This document shows positions 1 to 8,882 of a stretch of DNA of 64,000 nucleotides, piece after piece. Where the stretch lies: NCBI GenBank assembly GCA_050699515.1, contig JBOHFF010000010.1:1-64000 (forward strand). The letters run 5' to 3'. How positions within the stretch are numbered: position 1 is the stretch's first letter; the number at the start of each line of letters is the position of its first letter. This DNA is from GCA-003244245 sp050699515 (lineage in GTDB: Bacteria > Actinomycetota > Actinomycetes > Mycobacteriales > Pseudonocardiaceae). The translations under genes and the position numbers were made by a program. The notes under the pieces are model-generated. The model saw only the letters and a program-made list of their open reading frames with translations. It did no database searches and was not told the DNA's origin.

Positions 1-283
1 GGCCCAGACCCAGCACGTACTTCCACGAAATCTTGTCCCGAACCGCGTCCGCGGCTTGGCGATCGGTCAGGTTCTCCACCATCTGAAACACCGTGACCAA
101 AGCCAACCACCCCGGCCGGCCCCGCACCCCGAACACCGGCGCGAACTCCGCGTCGGGGAACACCTCCCCCAACCGATCCCGCACCGACACCGGCAAGGGC
201 ACCTCCCGCCGCCGATAGGCCGCCCACACCGCGGCCACAATCTCCGGCGCCGGCTCCGGCCACGACTGTGGCTGCACAGACAT
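1..283 (-). CDS. IS1182-type transposase, N-terminal part, cut by window edge
   Basis: An open frame starts at the ATG at 283 on the minus strand and runs off the left edge, so only about 94 residues are visible. The visible part reads like the start of IS1182-family (DUF772) transposases: a Pro/Glu-rich leader, a region with EVFPDAEFAPVFGVRGRPG, then FQMVENLTDRQAADAVRDKI and SWKYVLGL. These transposases catalyse DDE-type cut-and-paste movement. About 140 bp of non-coding DNA separates it from the broken ISAs1-type transposase, whose end is missing, so this element probably inserted into that gene. Whether the rest is intact cannot be seen. Confidence 0.75.
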   Translation of the reverse strand, partial: MSVQPQSWPEPAPEIVAAVWAAYRRREVPLPVSVRDRLGEVFPDAEFAPVFGVRGRPGWLALVTVFQMVENLTDRQAADAVRDKISWKYVLGLG

Positions 284-288
284 CAGAC

Positions 289-1398
289 TTACACACCCCA
301 CGGCCGGGGACAGGCAGGACCGACCGGGCTATCGATCATGAGACCCGAACCGGCCAGAACAGCGACGACACGCCGGGCAAGATCACCACAAGCCACCCAC
401 GAATTAGCCAGCAGGGTCCTTGCGGGTGACGTAGCGCTCGATGAGGAACACCTGCTGGGCGTGGGGGAACATCGATCGGATCTGCTCGGGGCGTCGAGGA
501 CCTGGATGGTGCGTCGCTCGGTGCGCCCGTGTCCGGTCTCGGTGCTCTGGTGGCCGATCGGGACGCCGGCCCAGTCCAGGGCGTCGAGCTCAGCGAACAG
601 CCGGGGCGTGTTGGTCTTGACGGTCATGACGTAGTGCGCGCCCAGCTCCTGGCAGATCAAGGTGGCGTGGGCGCGGACGGTGTGACCCGCGTCGACGGTG
701 ATCACCTGCCCGGACAGCCCGACATGGTCGTTGAGCTCGCGCAACAGCGGCGCGAACTGCGGCACCTCGTTGGACTTGGGGCCGATCAGACGCTCGGCGA
801 CCACCGCGCACCGGTCGTGGGTGGCCGCGGCCAGCAGGTAGGGCACGCCCCCGTCAGCGCCGACGGCGCCACGGAGGGCCTTGCCATCCACCGCGATCGC
901 CGGTAGCCACCCGGGCGCACCGATCGGGAAGACCACCGGACCCAGCCGGGCCCGGCGGGCCAGCAACACCCCGGCGTGACCAGCCAGCGCCTGGGCACCC
1001 AGCTCGGTGAACACCCGGGTGATCGTGTCCGCGTGGGGCGGGGTCACGATCCCCCGGGCGTCGCGGCGACACCCCAGCGCGGCCAGCACCCCCGGGGCGG
1101 CCAGCACCCCCGGGGCGGCCGAGCCGACCCAGGCAGTGATGTCATCCACGCTCGTGCACCCGCACAGCACCGCGGCGGTACACATCGCCAAGATGCTCGC
1201 CAACCGGTGCCGGATACCCCGGGGGTCACGCGGGTCGGGCACCGAGCCGAAGCAGGCCAGCAGATCACCACCGCTGGCCGCGTGCAGGCTCACCGCATGG
1301 GCAACCAGCTCCTCGACCGCGACCCGCGCCGCTAGCGCCGGCATCGCCGGCATCGCCGGCATCGCCGGCATCGCCGGCATGCAACACTCGCTCGGCAA
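289..1398 (-). pseudogene. ISAs1-type transposase, frameshifted and 3'-truncated
   Basis: The translation carries ISAs1-family landmarks: an N-terminal DPRDPRGIRHRLASILAM block, AIAVDGKALRGA, NEVPQFAPLLRELND, and VITVDAGHTVRAHA followed by YVMTVKTNTPRLF. After RTERRTIQVLDAP (near 490) the ISAs1-like continuation (EQIRSMFPHAQQVFLIERY, then VTRKD) is in another frame, and it stops near 420. The C-terminal third of the family, with the final catalytic Glu region, is absent. The open frame then reads into unrelated DNA belonging to the IS1182-like neighbour. I take it as an inactive transposase broken by one frameshift plus insertion of the neighbour. The annotated ATG follows a five-copy 9-bp tandem repeat that gives an unusual Met-Pro-Ala repeat. 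Confidence 0.8.
1336..1380. repeat. five-copy 9-bp tandem repeat
   Basis: Five exact copies of CGCCGGCAT run without interruption. They lie at the 5' end of the ISAs1-type transposase frame and encode Met-Pro-Ala repeats there. A tract like this can expand or contract by slippage. Confidence 0.9.
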
Positions 1399-1456
1399 CG
1401 GAGCCTCCAGGACAAGAGATCTTCGACAATCCCTGTCCTAGCGGGGCTCCGTTGCC
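1394..1456. repeat. inverted repeat at the left end of the ISAs1-type element
   Basis: A perfect 12-bp inverted repeat, GGCAACGGAGCC at 1394-1405 and its complement at 1445-1456, encloses a shorter symmetric AGGACA...TGTCCT region. It lies just upstream of the transposase start, so it is probably the IS end or a hairpin that limits read-through into the transposase. The partner end is lost. Confidence 0.55.
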
Positions 1457-2160
1457 GATCACCCCCACGACACGCCCCCACCCCACAACGTGATCATCCC
1501 GGGATGATCCCAGCCTCCCGCAATGCCATCACACACTGTCACCAACCGTGTCCACAACCGTGGTCACGGACGTGGCAACCACTGGACCCAGAACAGCAGC
1601 GACCTCAAGACCGGCCCGTCAGCCCACCCAACACACCACAGTCACATCGCACCACCCAAAGCCCACTGACCTGGGCAAACGACTTTGCGGGTCACCCTGG
1701 ATACTCCATAGCGGCGGGGGGCGGGTTGCTGGTCGTGGCTTGGCCGGTGCTCGGCCCCGCATTCGAGGCGAGCAAGGTAGGAACGACTGCCGCGACCACG
1801 ACGCCTATCGCACCGATCAGCGCCACCAGGACCGGCACAATCCACCCCACCCGAGGGGACCACCGTGGCTTATCTGGCACGGTGATCCTCCGGCTCACAG
1901 CATTGGCGTGACACCACCCTGAGCTCCCGCCATGATCGACAACTTGATGGCGAGACCCCCGCTCGGCGAGAACCAAACGTACCAGGCAGCTGAGACGGTC
2001 CTAGTCGGAGTTCCGCGCAGGTCATCGCCCGACTGAGCGCTAGCGATGCCGGCCACAGGGACGTGGCTCTCACCGCACGCAGCTACGCCGCTGGCCCGAC
2101 TGATCTCCAGGACTCGGCCTATTACCGGCATGCTCGATAACCCGCGCACGCCGCAGCGCC
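1457..2160. other. gap without a confident gene; possible small membrane protein
   Basis: No recognisable gene is present. An 18-bp palindrome, GATCATCCCGGGATGATC, lies at 1492-1509. On the minus strand a short frame (stop at 1692, GTG start near 1900) encodes about 68 residues with one convincing hydrophobic stretch (VGWIVPVLVALIGAIGVVVA) and a Pro/Ser-rich tail. It could be a real small membrane protein or a gene remnant, as no family is recognised. Confidence 0.35.
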
Positions 2161-4020
2161 TTAAAACGGAGGTGGTTCGTCGGGGTCTGGCGGTGTGAGT
2201 GGGGGTGGCGGGTCTGGCTGAGGTGGTGGCCTTTCCAGGATGGGTGTGTCGTCATCGGGGGCGGCGACCGGTGGGTAGTCGGGCTCATGGGGTCGGGGTC
2301 GAGGTTCGGGGAGGTCATGAATGATCGGTGGGGGCTGGGTGTGGTAGCGGCGACCCAGAGGGCTGACCCAGGTAAAATGACCAGCTGCGGGCTGGTGCAG
2401 CCGCCACCGGCCAGCGGTCTTGAGCTGGTGGTCATGTCTGCACAGTGGCCCGGAGTTCGAGTCGACCGTGGGGCCGCCGTAGGTATGGTCCACGGTGTGG
2501 TCGAGATCGGCGCTGCGGGCCGAGGCGCGACATCCGGGGTAGACACAGTACCGGTCCCGGATCTGGACATGGCGGCGCAGCGCTGCTCCGGCGAACCGAG
2601 CAGCCGGGTCCTGCGCGCCCGGTCCCCACACTCCGCCCTGGATGTGCTGGGTGTACTGAGCAGCGAGGTCGGTCACGATCCCGACCCAGTCACCGCAGGC
2701 GCCGGGGTCCGCGGCGAGCTCGGTGAGCAGCGCGACAGGCAGCTGCAGCTCGACGATCCCACCCCGGCACGGCAGCAACTCGCCAGCGAGCGCCGCGGTG
2801 TGAGGCCGGCGACGGGTAATACCACCCAGGAGCAGCTGCCCATCCGGGTCGGTGAGGGCAAAGCGCCACTGGGCGGCGCGCTGCGCGGTCACCATGGCGC
2901 GGCCGACCTCCGCGGAGACCGGACCCCACCCAGCTACCTCCCCGCAGTGCCGATCACGCCCGAGCAGGGTCGCCAACCCCACCCGTATCTCCACCCCGAC
3001 CCGTCGGGCCAGCGGCCCCGGACCGGGCGCATTCGCAATATCCGGGGCGACATAGCTGGCAGGCACGGGGTCGGTAGGCACGGGGTCGGTAGGCGCACTG
3101 CCACCGGCATCGCTGGGCGGGTGCTGGCCACCGGTCGCTGGGCTGGTCGCGGAGTCGGGTTCGGTCGGGTGGTCGAGGTCAGGCGCACTCCCCGTGTCGC
3201 TCGTGTCGCGGATAGCACTGGTGAGCAGGTCGGTGATGATCTCCTCGCGGGTGTGGTGCTGCCAGCGGCCGTCGAGCAGGCCCAGGTAGATATCCGCGCG
3301 CAGGGGGCCGATCCGGCCCGGATGCCCCGCGCGTTTGGTGGCCCGGGCCAGTTCCTCGACATGGGCGCACGCACTGGCGGCCTGCTCCACGGGTAACCCG
3401 GTGCCGGTGACGGTCGCGGTGCCGTCAAGATCCAAGAAGCCAATCACGTTTCGTTCGCGCACGGCCGAGGCGTACCGCCGGGCGGCCCACTCCGGGTCGA
3501 GCCCGATGGCCAACTTCTTGATCCGCGCGGCGAGCTCCCCGGTGGTCAACCGCTCGGCGTGGGGCAGCAACCGGGTGCAGACCACCTCAGCCTGCTCGAG
3601 GGTCAGATCAGCGCACAGATCAGTGAACACCCATGCCTTGCTGCGGTCGATCCGACCGGCCTCCAACGCGGTGAACACCGCGGGCATCCGCAGCACCAGA
3701 GTCTCAGCGAAACCCAGCTCCCGATCAGCCGCCCGGCGGGTCCAGGCCAACGCGGCCCGGATCTCATCCGCGGCATACGGCGGTGACTCCACCAACCGGG
3801 CCACCTCATCACCACGGGCGTCCGGGTCGCACAACCCGACTTCGACCATCGTGGCCAGCACCCTGGCCTGCTCGTACGACAACTGCCGCACCCGGGCCCG
3901 TAACACCTCCACCACATCCGCACCGATCAGCGCATGAATGTCGATACCGGCCAGCAGCGCACCCAAGTCCGGACCCGGCGCTATCGCGGCCAGGCCCGGC
4001 GGAATCACCTGCTGCTCCAT
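2161..4020 (-). CDS. DUF222 and HNH endonuclease domain protein
   Basis: A 619-residue protein read from the ATG at 4020 (MEQQVIPPG), which I prefer to an upstream ATG that only adds a non-conserved leader. The N-terminal two thirds match the actinobacterial DUF222 family: ALIGADVVEVLRARVRQLSY, the RRAADRELGFAETLVLRMP block, LPHAERLTTGELAARIKKLA. A low-complexity Thr/Asp/Pro linker with a repeated TDPVP follows. Near residue 500 there is an HNH motif with paired cysteines, CVYPGC ... LDHTVDHTYGGPT ... LCRHDHQLK. The C-terminal tail is Pro-rich. These proteins are multicopy in actinobacterial genomes and are thought to act on DNA; the cellular role is not established. It is monocistronic and seems intact. 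Confidence 0.85.
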   Translation of the reverse strand: MEQQVIPPGLAAIAPGPDLGALLAGIDIHALIGADVVEVLRARVRQLSYEQARVLATMVEVGLCDPDARGDEVARLVESPPYAADEIRAALAWTRRAADRELGFAETLVLRMPAVFTALEAGRIDRSKAWVFTDLCADLTLEQAEVVCTRLLPHAERLTTGELAARIKKLAIGLDPEWAARRYASAVRERNVIGFLDLDGTATVTGTGLPVEQAASACAHVEELARATKRAGHPGRIGPLRADIYLGLLDGRWQHHTREEIITDLLTSAIRDTSDTGSAPDLDHPTEPDSATSPATGGQHPPSDAGGSAPTDPVPTDPVPASYVAPDIANAPGPGPLARRVGVEIRVGLATLLGRDRHCGEVAGWGPVSAEVGRAMVTAQRAAQWRFALTDPDGQLLLGGITRRRPHTAALAGELLPCRGGIVELQLPVALLTELAADPGACGDWVGIVTDLAAQYTQHIQGGVWGPGAQDPAARFAGAALRRHVQIRDRYCVYPGCRASARSADLDHTVDHTYGGPTVDSNSGPLCRHDHQLKTAGRWRLHQPAAGHFTWVSPLGRRYHTQPPPIIHDLPEPRPRPHEPDYPPVAAPDDDTPILERPPPQPDPPPPLTPPDPDEPPPF

Positions 4021-4155
4021 CACAACCCGAACGCTACCGACCAGGTCTGACAATCTCGGCCACCCGACCACGGCAGCCTGGGCTCAATCTCGCGACGAGG
4101 CCGGCGAGATCACCGCAACAGACAAGCACAACACCAGTCCGAGAAGGACCGGAGG

Positions 4156-4545
4156 TCACCGGTCGCACTGGATGGCATCCCCGCGGGTCGGGGCCAGCAG
4201 GCGGGCTAATTCGGTGCGTGACCGCACGCCGAGTTTACGGTGAATGCGGGTGAGATGGGCTTCCACCGTCTTGCGCGAGACGAACAGCGACGCCGCGACC
4301 TCGCTGTTGTTCCGTCCCTCCGCCACGGATTGCGCAACCTGGAGCTCCTGTGCGGTGAGACCAGTGAGATCGGCCGAGTTGGTCCGGGTACGGACGCCGG
4401 TCGCGGCCGGCTCGACCTCCGAGCGAGCGGCCCAGGGCCGCGCCCCGATGGACTCGAAGATCGCAAGCGCCGCCCAGCGGTGGGCGCGCCGCCACTGGGC
4501 GGCACAACCGGCGCAGCGTCTCTCCCTCACACAACAGGGTGCGTC
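4156..4545 (-). pseudogene. LuxR-family (LAL-type) regulator, C-terminal remnant
   Basis: Only the tail of a large ATP-binding LuxR regulator remains: helical-repeat end (RWAALAIFESIGARPWA) followed by a LuxR HTH, LTGLTAQELQVAQSVAEG then NNSEVAASLFVSRKTVEAHL and TRIHRKLGVRSRTEL. The segment just before (EGETLRRL) is in another frame, so a frameshift near 4530 is also present. Upstream the family sequence stops abruptly and trypsin-like protease sequence begins on the same strand. A deletion joining the two genes is the simplest reading. The fragment is probably not expressed as a working regulator. Confidence 0.7.
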
Positions 4546-5254
4546 GCGATCTCCTTCGGCCGCCCGTTCGGGTGCCCGATGATGTTGACCGACTCCCCGG
4601 TCGTGATCTTGCCCTGTGCACCGATCAGCCGGTTCCAGCCGAGGTCGTCACCCGCACGCCGGCCAGTCGGGCCCGACCGCAGGGCCACCACGTGGCGTCG
4701 AGGTGCTCATCGGTGAGGTAGAGCACACCGGGATCCAGATCGAAACGCAGCAGCGGCTTCGAGACGCCGTCACGGCCGAGCTCGCAGTCGAGCTCGCAGT
4801 CGAGCTCGCAGTCGAGCTCGGCCGACGCCTCGGCGGCGCCGGCCGCATCGGGCAGAACATGGTGGTTCGTCACAAGCAACCGGGGGCCGACGAGAAAGCC
4901 GGTGCCGAACCCGACAACCCGCCCGTTCTCCTGCAGCGAGATGCGCGCAACTGTCCGGGCGGCGCGCTCACCCCGGGGCAGGAAGTTGACGCCCCGCAAC
5001 TCGTTGCTGAACCCGACGATCCGCTCCAGCATTCCCGTCCCAGTCACGGGCTCACCTTGCGGTAACGTCGCAGTCAGCGCCTCAACGAGGATCTCGCCAC
5101 TGCTGAGCAACCGCCGCGCCCGGGCCTCGATCTGCTTGGGGTCGTCCACCACCTGGGTCCCGGCAGTCTCCTGCCGTCGCCGGATGTCCGCACGCTGATC
5201 AGCCGTGCCCCAATACCGCTCGGACGCCTTGTCCTGCTGCTGCCTCAGATCCAT
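4527..5254 (-). pseudogene. trypsin-like serine protease, frameshifted and truncated
   Basis: From the ATG at 5254 (MDLRQQQDKASERYWG) the frame shows an N-terminal helical segment and then a trypsin-like peptidase start: GFGTGFLVGPRLLVTNHHVL contains the catalytic His, and DPGVLYLTDEHLDATW follows. The annotated frame stops at 4625, but one base earlier in phase the family sequence continues (LGWNRLIGAQGKITTG, ESVNIIGHPNGRPKEIA), so a single-base deletion near 4640 broke it. The sequence then ends before the segment that carries the catalytic Ser and abuts a LuxR tail. Proteases of this type are often encoded next to TIR or WD40 signalling proteins, as here. It must be inactive as a protease. 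Confidence 0.7.
4778..4820. repeat. 12-bp tandem repeat inside the protease remnant
   Basis: The unit GAGCTCGCAGTC is repeated 3.6 times without mismatches, giving an ELDC repeat in the protease frame. A slippage-prone tract in an already decayed gene. Confidence 0.9.
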
Positions 5255-5332
5255 CCTGCGATGGTGACCGAACCGGGCCACGCTGAGCTTCGGGAGATCC
5301 CTACAGTCACGCCACAGCCTTTTTTTCTGTGG

Positions 5333-8047
5333 TCAATCCGGGCACGTGTTCTGGTATGGCAACCCGAGGATGTAGCGGGTCCACTCATCACGATTGAGAC
5401 CGCGTCCGGTGATCGCGCAGGCGCGCTGGATGGCGTTATCTCGAAGCTGGTTCGGGCGGCTGAGATCCCACAGGATGACCGTCTGGTCGTAACTGCCAGT
5501 GACCAGGGTGCGCCCGTCGGGAGAGAACGCCACCGCATCCACGACGCTGGTGTGGCCGGTGAGGGGCGGCCCGAGTTGATTAGGTCGGCTCAAGTTGGTG
5601 AGGTCCCATAGGAGGACTGTCTGATCGGCACTGGCGGCGGCCAGGGTGCGCCCGTCCGGCGAGAACGCCAGCGAGCCGACCTCGGTGTCGTCGGTCAGCG
5701 GTGGGCCGCGGCGGGCTGGCCGGTCCAGATTGCTGAGGTCCCACAGGACGACCGTGTTGTTGTAGTTGGCGGTACCGAGGGTGCGCCCATCGGGCGAGAA
5801 CGCCACCGAGAACACCGGCCCGGTGTTCTCAGCCAGGGGCGAACCACGCCGGGTGGGTCGGTCCGGATTGGTGACGTTCCACAGGATGACCGTGGCATCC
5901 TGACTGGCGGTGGCCAGGGTGCGCCCGTCGGGAGAGAACGCCACCGATTCCACTGCGCTGGTGTGGTCGGTCAAGGGCGGGCCACGGCGGGTCGCGCGGG
6001 CCGGGTCGGTGACATCCCACAGGATGACTGTGTTGTCGGCGTCACCGCTGGCGAGGATGCGCCCGTCAGGAGAGAACGCCACCGAGTCCACGATGTAGGT
6101 GTGGCCGGTCAGGGGAGGGCCACGGCGAGTGGGGCGAGCCGGGTCGGTGACATCCCACAGCAACACCGTCTCGTCAGCGCTGCCCGTGGCGAGGATGCGC
6201 CCATCAGGAGAGAACGCCACCGAGTCCACGGAACCGGTGTGGCCGGTCAGCGGCGGACCACGACGGATCGAGCGGGCCGGCTCGGCGAGATCCCACAAGA
6301 AGACCGCCTGATCAGCGCTACCGGTGGCCAGGGTGCGCCCATCAGGGGTGAACGCCACCGTGTTCACCGGCGCGGAGTGGCCGGCCAGGGGCAGGCCGTG
6401 ACGGGTCGGGTGGACCGGGTCGGTGACGTTCCACAAGATGACCAGTTTGTCGCTACCGGTGGCGAGAAGGTGTCCGTCCGGGGAGAACGCCACCGAGTCC
6501 ACGGAACTGGTGTGGCCGGCCAGCGGTGGACCGTGACGGGACGGGCGGGTCAGGTCGGTGATGTTCCACAAGATGATCGTGTTATCAAAGCCGGCAGTGG
6601 CCAAGGTGTGTCCGTCCGGGGAGAACGCCACCGAGTCCACGGGGCCGGCGTGGCCGGTCATCAGAGGCGGACCGTGGCGAGTCGGACGGGCCGGGTCGGT
6701 GACGTCGCACAGAATGACCGTGACGCCGTTACTAGCCGCCAGAGTTCGGCCATCTCGGGAGAACGCCACCGAGTCCATGGAGCCGGTGTCGCCGTTGATG
6801 GGCGGATCGCGACGGATAGGTCGAGCCGGGTCGGTGACATCCCACAGAATGACCGCGCCGTCCTTGCTGCCGGTCGCCAGGCTGCGCCCGTCAGGGGCGA
6901 ACGCCAGCGGGTTGCCGTAGCCGGTGAGAGGTGCGCCGCGGGGGGTGGGCCGGGCCGGATCGGCGAGATCCCATAGGACCACCGTCTCGTCACTGCTGGC
7001 GGTGGCCAGCGTGCGCCCGTCGGGTGAGAACGCCACGGAGAACACCGCGCCCTGGAAGCCGGCCAAGGGTGGGCCGCGGTGAGTGGGTCGGATCGGGTCA
7101 GTGAGATCCCACAGGACGACCTTCCGGTCGATGCCCGCGGTGGCCAGCGTGCGCCCATCGGGGGAGAACGCCACTGAGCCCACCTGACCGGTATCGCCGA
7201 TAAGGGTGCCGGCATAGCGGGTGGTGACAAGGGTGTTGATGAGGCTGGCGCGGGTCTCGTCGGTGCTGTTGATGCCCTGTGCGGCGATGCCGAGCAGCAG
7301 CGCGGTGCGCGGGTCGCTGCCGCGGACCGTCTCGGCTTGCGCGATGAGCTGACGGCCGGTGGCGATCCTCGCCTGTTGCCGTGCCTGGTCCCGCTGACCC
7401 ACCGCGACTACCGCAGCCACCAGCGCAGCGACCAACAGCACCACCAATGCGCTGATGGCACCCCGCGCCAGCAGCATGGTGCGCCGGTGCTGGCGGATGT
7501 GCTCACCCACCAGGACGTCCTTGGGAACCTCGCGGACGGCCGCGGCGACGTCCGCCACACACTCCCGCAACCGCGGGTTGGACTGGGAGACCTGGTCCAT
7601 GTCGTGCAGCCAGCGCAGATCCACCCACCGGGGCTCCTCGTCGAAGGCGCCGCGCAGCGCGGGGGGTAGCGCCGCGGTCGCTCCGTCACCGGGTCCGGCG
7701 TCGCCGTCCCAGGCGAACTCGCCTTCGGTGAGCACCACGAGCAGCCGCCGCGGTGACTTGTTCGCCCGCCACCAGGCAACCTCGCGATCGACCCACGGTG
7801 ACCGCGCTGCCTCCGGCGAGGCCATCAGCACCAGCCACGTCGAGGAGGCCAACGCCTTCTCGATGGCGGACCACAGGCCCGGGTTGGCCGACAGGCTCGC
7901 CGTGTCCCGGAAGACCCGCATGGTTCTCGATCGGTACCAGGGTTTGGCGAACTGCTCCAACCCGGTCTGCAGCGCGCGGGCGAGAGCACCATCCAAGGTG
8001 TGGCTATAGGAGATGAACGCGTCGTATCCCGACGTCCTGTCCGCCAC
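5333..8047 (-). CDS. TIR domain, membrane segment and WD40 repeat protein
   Basis: A 904-residue intact protein. Residues 1-110 form a TIR-like domain (YDAFISYSHTLDG at the start, MRVFRDTASLS, then SPWVDREVAWW, whose Glu89 sits where TIR NADases have their catalytic Glu). A predicted transmembrane helix follows at about 195-217 (ISALVVLLVAALVAAVVAV), then a charged helix and a region of the kind that precedes WD40 arrays. From about residue 282 there are 13 WD40 repeats of some 46 residues, each with SVAFSPDGRTLATG-like and ILWDVTDPARPTRRGPP-like blocks, so near-identical that recent internal duplication is likely. Such architectures belong to actinobacterial signalling/conflict proteins in which the propeller senses and TIR acts; that role is inference. 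The protease remnant lies downstream on the same strand. Confidence 0.9.
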   Translation of the reverse strand: MADRTSGYDAFISYSHTLDGALARALQTGLEQFAKPWYRSRTMRVFRDTASLSANPGLWSAIEKALASSTWLVLMASPEAARSPWVDREVAWWRANKSPRRLLVVLTEGEFAWDGDAGPGDGATAALPPALRGAFDEEPRWVDLRWLHDMDQVSQSNPRLRECVADVAAAVREVPKDVLVGEHIRQHRRTMLLARGAISALVVLLVAALVAAVVAVGQRDQARQQARIATGRQLIAQAETVRGSDPRTALLLGIAAQGINSTDETRASLINTLVTTRYAGTLIGDTGQVGSVAFSPDGRTLATAGIDRKVVLWDLTDPIRPTHRGPPLAGFQGAVFSVAFSPDGRTLATASSDETVVLWDLADPARPTPRGAPLTGYGNPLAFAPDGRSLATGSKDGAVILWDVTDPARPIRRDPPINGDTGSMDSVAFSRDGRTLAASNGVTVILCDVTDPARPTRHGPPLMTGHAGPVDSVAFSPDGHTLATAGFDNTIILWNITDLTRPSRHGPPLAGHTSSVDSVAFSPDGHLLATGSDKLVILWNVTDPVHPTRHGLPLAGHSAPVNTVAFTPDGRTLATGSADQAVFLWDLAEPARSIRRGPPLTGHTGSVDSVAFSPDGRILATGSADETVLLWDVTDPARPTRRGPPLTGHTYIVDSVAFSPDGRILASGDADNTVILWDVTDPARATRRGPPLTDHTSAVESVAFSPDGRTLATASQDATVILWNVTNPDRPTRRGSPLAENTGPVFSVAFSPDGRTLGTANYNNTVVLWDLSNLDRPARRGPPLTDDTEVGSLAFSPDGRTLAAASADQTVLLWDLTNLSRPNQLGPPLTGHTSVVDAVAFSPDGRTLVTGSYDQTVILWDLSRPNQLRDNAIQRACAITGRGLNRDEWTRYILGLPYQNTCPD

Positions 8048-8087
8048 CTGCCCTCCCCGCTACAGGCGCATCTCGTGCCATTCGAGA

Positions 8088-8468
8088 TCAGCCGGGCTGG
8101 AAAGGGTTATCGATCAGGTACAGCCACGTGCCGTCGGGCTGCTGACGCACGACATCGCGGAATTTCCCGCTCACGCTCGCAGAGTTGCCATCCGGGCCGG
8201 TCTCCTCCAGGGTCCAGTCGCCCAGGACGACAGCTACACCGCTCGCCTCCACGATCACAGTAGCGCTGGATGTGAGCGTCGGCTTCGTTGCCAGAAATTG
8301 GGCATATACCGTGCCGATGGCTTCCCTTCCCCTGGCCTGGCCGCCCTGGTCCTCGGGCAGCACGAACACCGCTTCGGACTCGTAGCAGGCGACGACTGCC
8401 TGCAGGTCTCCGGCGTTGATGTTCTCGCTCAGGAGCGACACCAACTCTGCGGGAGTGTTGGCACTCAT
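8088..8468 (-). CDS. NTF2-like (SgcJ/DUF4440-type) protein
   Basis: A 126-residue protein with the alpha+beta pattern of the NTF2-like superfamily: an N-terminal helix (ELVSLLSENINAGDLQAVVA), CYESEAVFVLPEDQGG, GREAIGTVYAQFLATKPTL, and C-terminal strands ending in GTWLYLIDNPFQPG. The length is normal for stand-alone members. A GAAGGGAAG ribosome binding site precedes the ATG at 8468. Proteins of this fold include ketosteroid isomerase-like enzymes and ligand-binding proteins, but no catalytic residues can be assigned. It is 40 bp upstream of the TIR-WD40 gene on the same strand, so co-transcription is possible. Confidence 0.8.
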   Translation of the reverse strand: MSANTPAELVSLLSENINAGDLQAVVACYESEAVFVLPEDQGGQARGREAIGTVYAQFLATKPTLTSSATVIVEASGVAVVLGDWTLEETGPDGNSASVSGKFRDVVRQQPDGTWLYLIDNPFQPG

Positions 8469-8882
8469 CGTGACTTCCCTTCAGTCGCCCCGGCTGGACG
8501 GAGAAGCCTGAGCGTAGCCGAAGGACCGCTGAGCGCCACCGCGCGGCGAGGAGCTCGTGGATCTCCCGGCCGATGGCACCGGCCTGACCACCGGGTCCGC
8601 TGTCCCGGGTGGACGACCGACCGCGACGCACCCATGAATAATCGAGGACAGCGCCGGTGAATGGTTCGAAATGCCGAAGAAACCCACCACCACTTGTTCT
8701 CCGGGAAACCCTGACAACGCTAGTTCGGGCGCCTCCCGGACGGGCCCTTATTTTCAGGGGGCATCCCGACGACACCGACCAGGCGCAGCGCCACACTTGC
8801 ACCCATGGACGATCTGACTGCGGCACGCCTTGCTCATCACCGGAGTAGCTCGAGCAGCGACGTACCCGGTATGGACCATCCC
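8469..8882. other. divergent intergenic region
   Basis: This stretch separates the minus-strand NTF2-like gene from the plus-strand flavoprotein gene and should hold both promoters. I see no clear -35/-10 pair, hairpin or recognisable coding sequence. Short frames here have no family features. Confidence 0.5.

Noticed and set aside
2287..3396. 369-residue frame antisense to the DUF222-HNH gene
   Set aside because: Shadow frame without domains; the HNH and DUF222 features on the minus strand are clear.
5312..5332. CCACAG/CTGTGG hairpin with a T7 loop after the TIR-WD40 gene
   Set aside because: The T run is in the loop, not after the stem, so it does not form a standard terminator for either strand.
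5963..6976. 337-residue frame antisense to the WD40 repeats, with repeated peptide units
   Set aside because: The periodicity is only the mirror of the WD40 repeat DNA; no independent coding features.
5440..7180. regularly spaced DNA repeats that could look like a CRISPR array
   Set aside because: The period is about 138 bp, in phase with a WD40 coding frame, and there are no short identical repeats with unique spacers.
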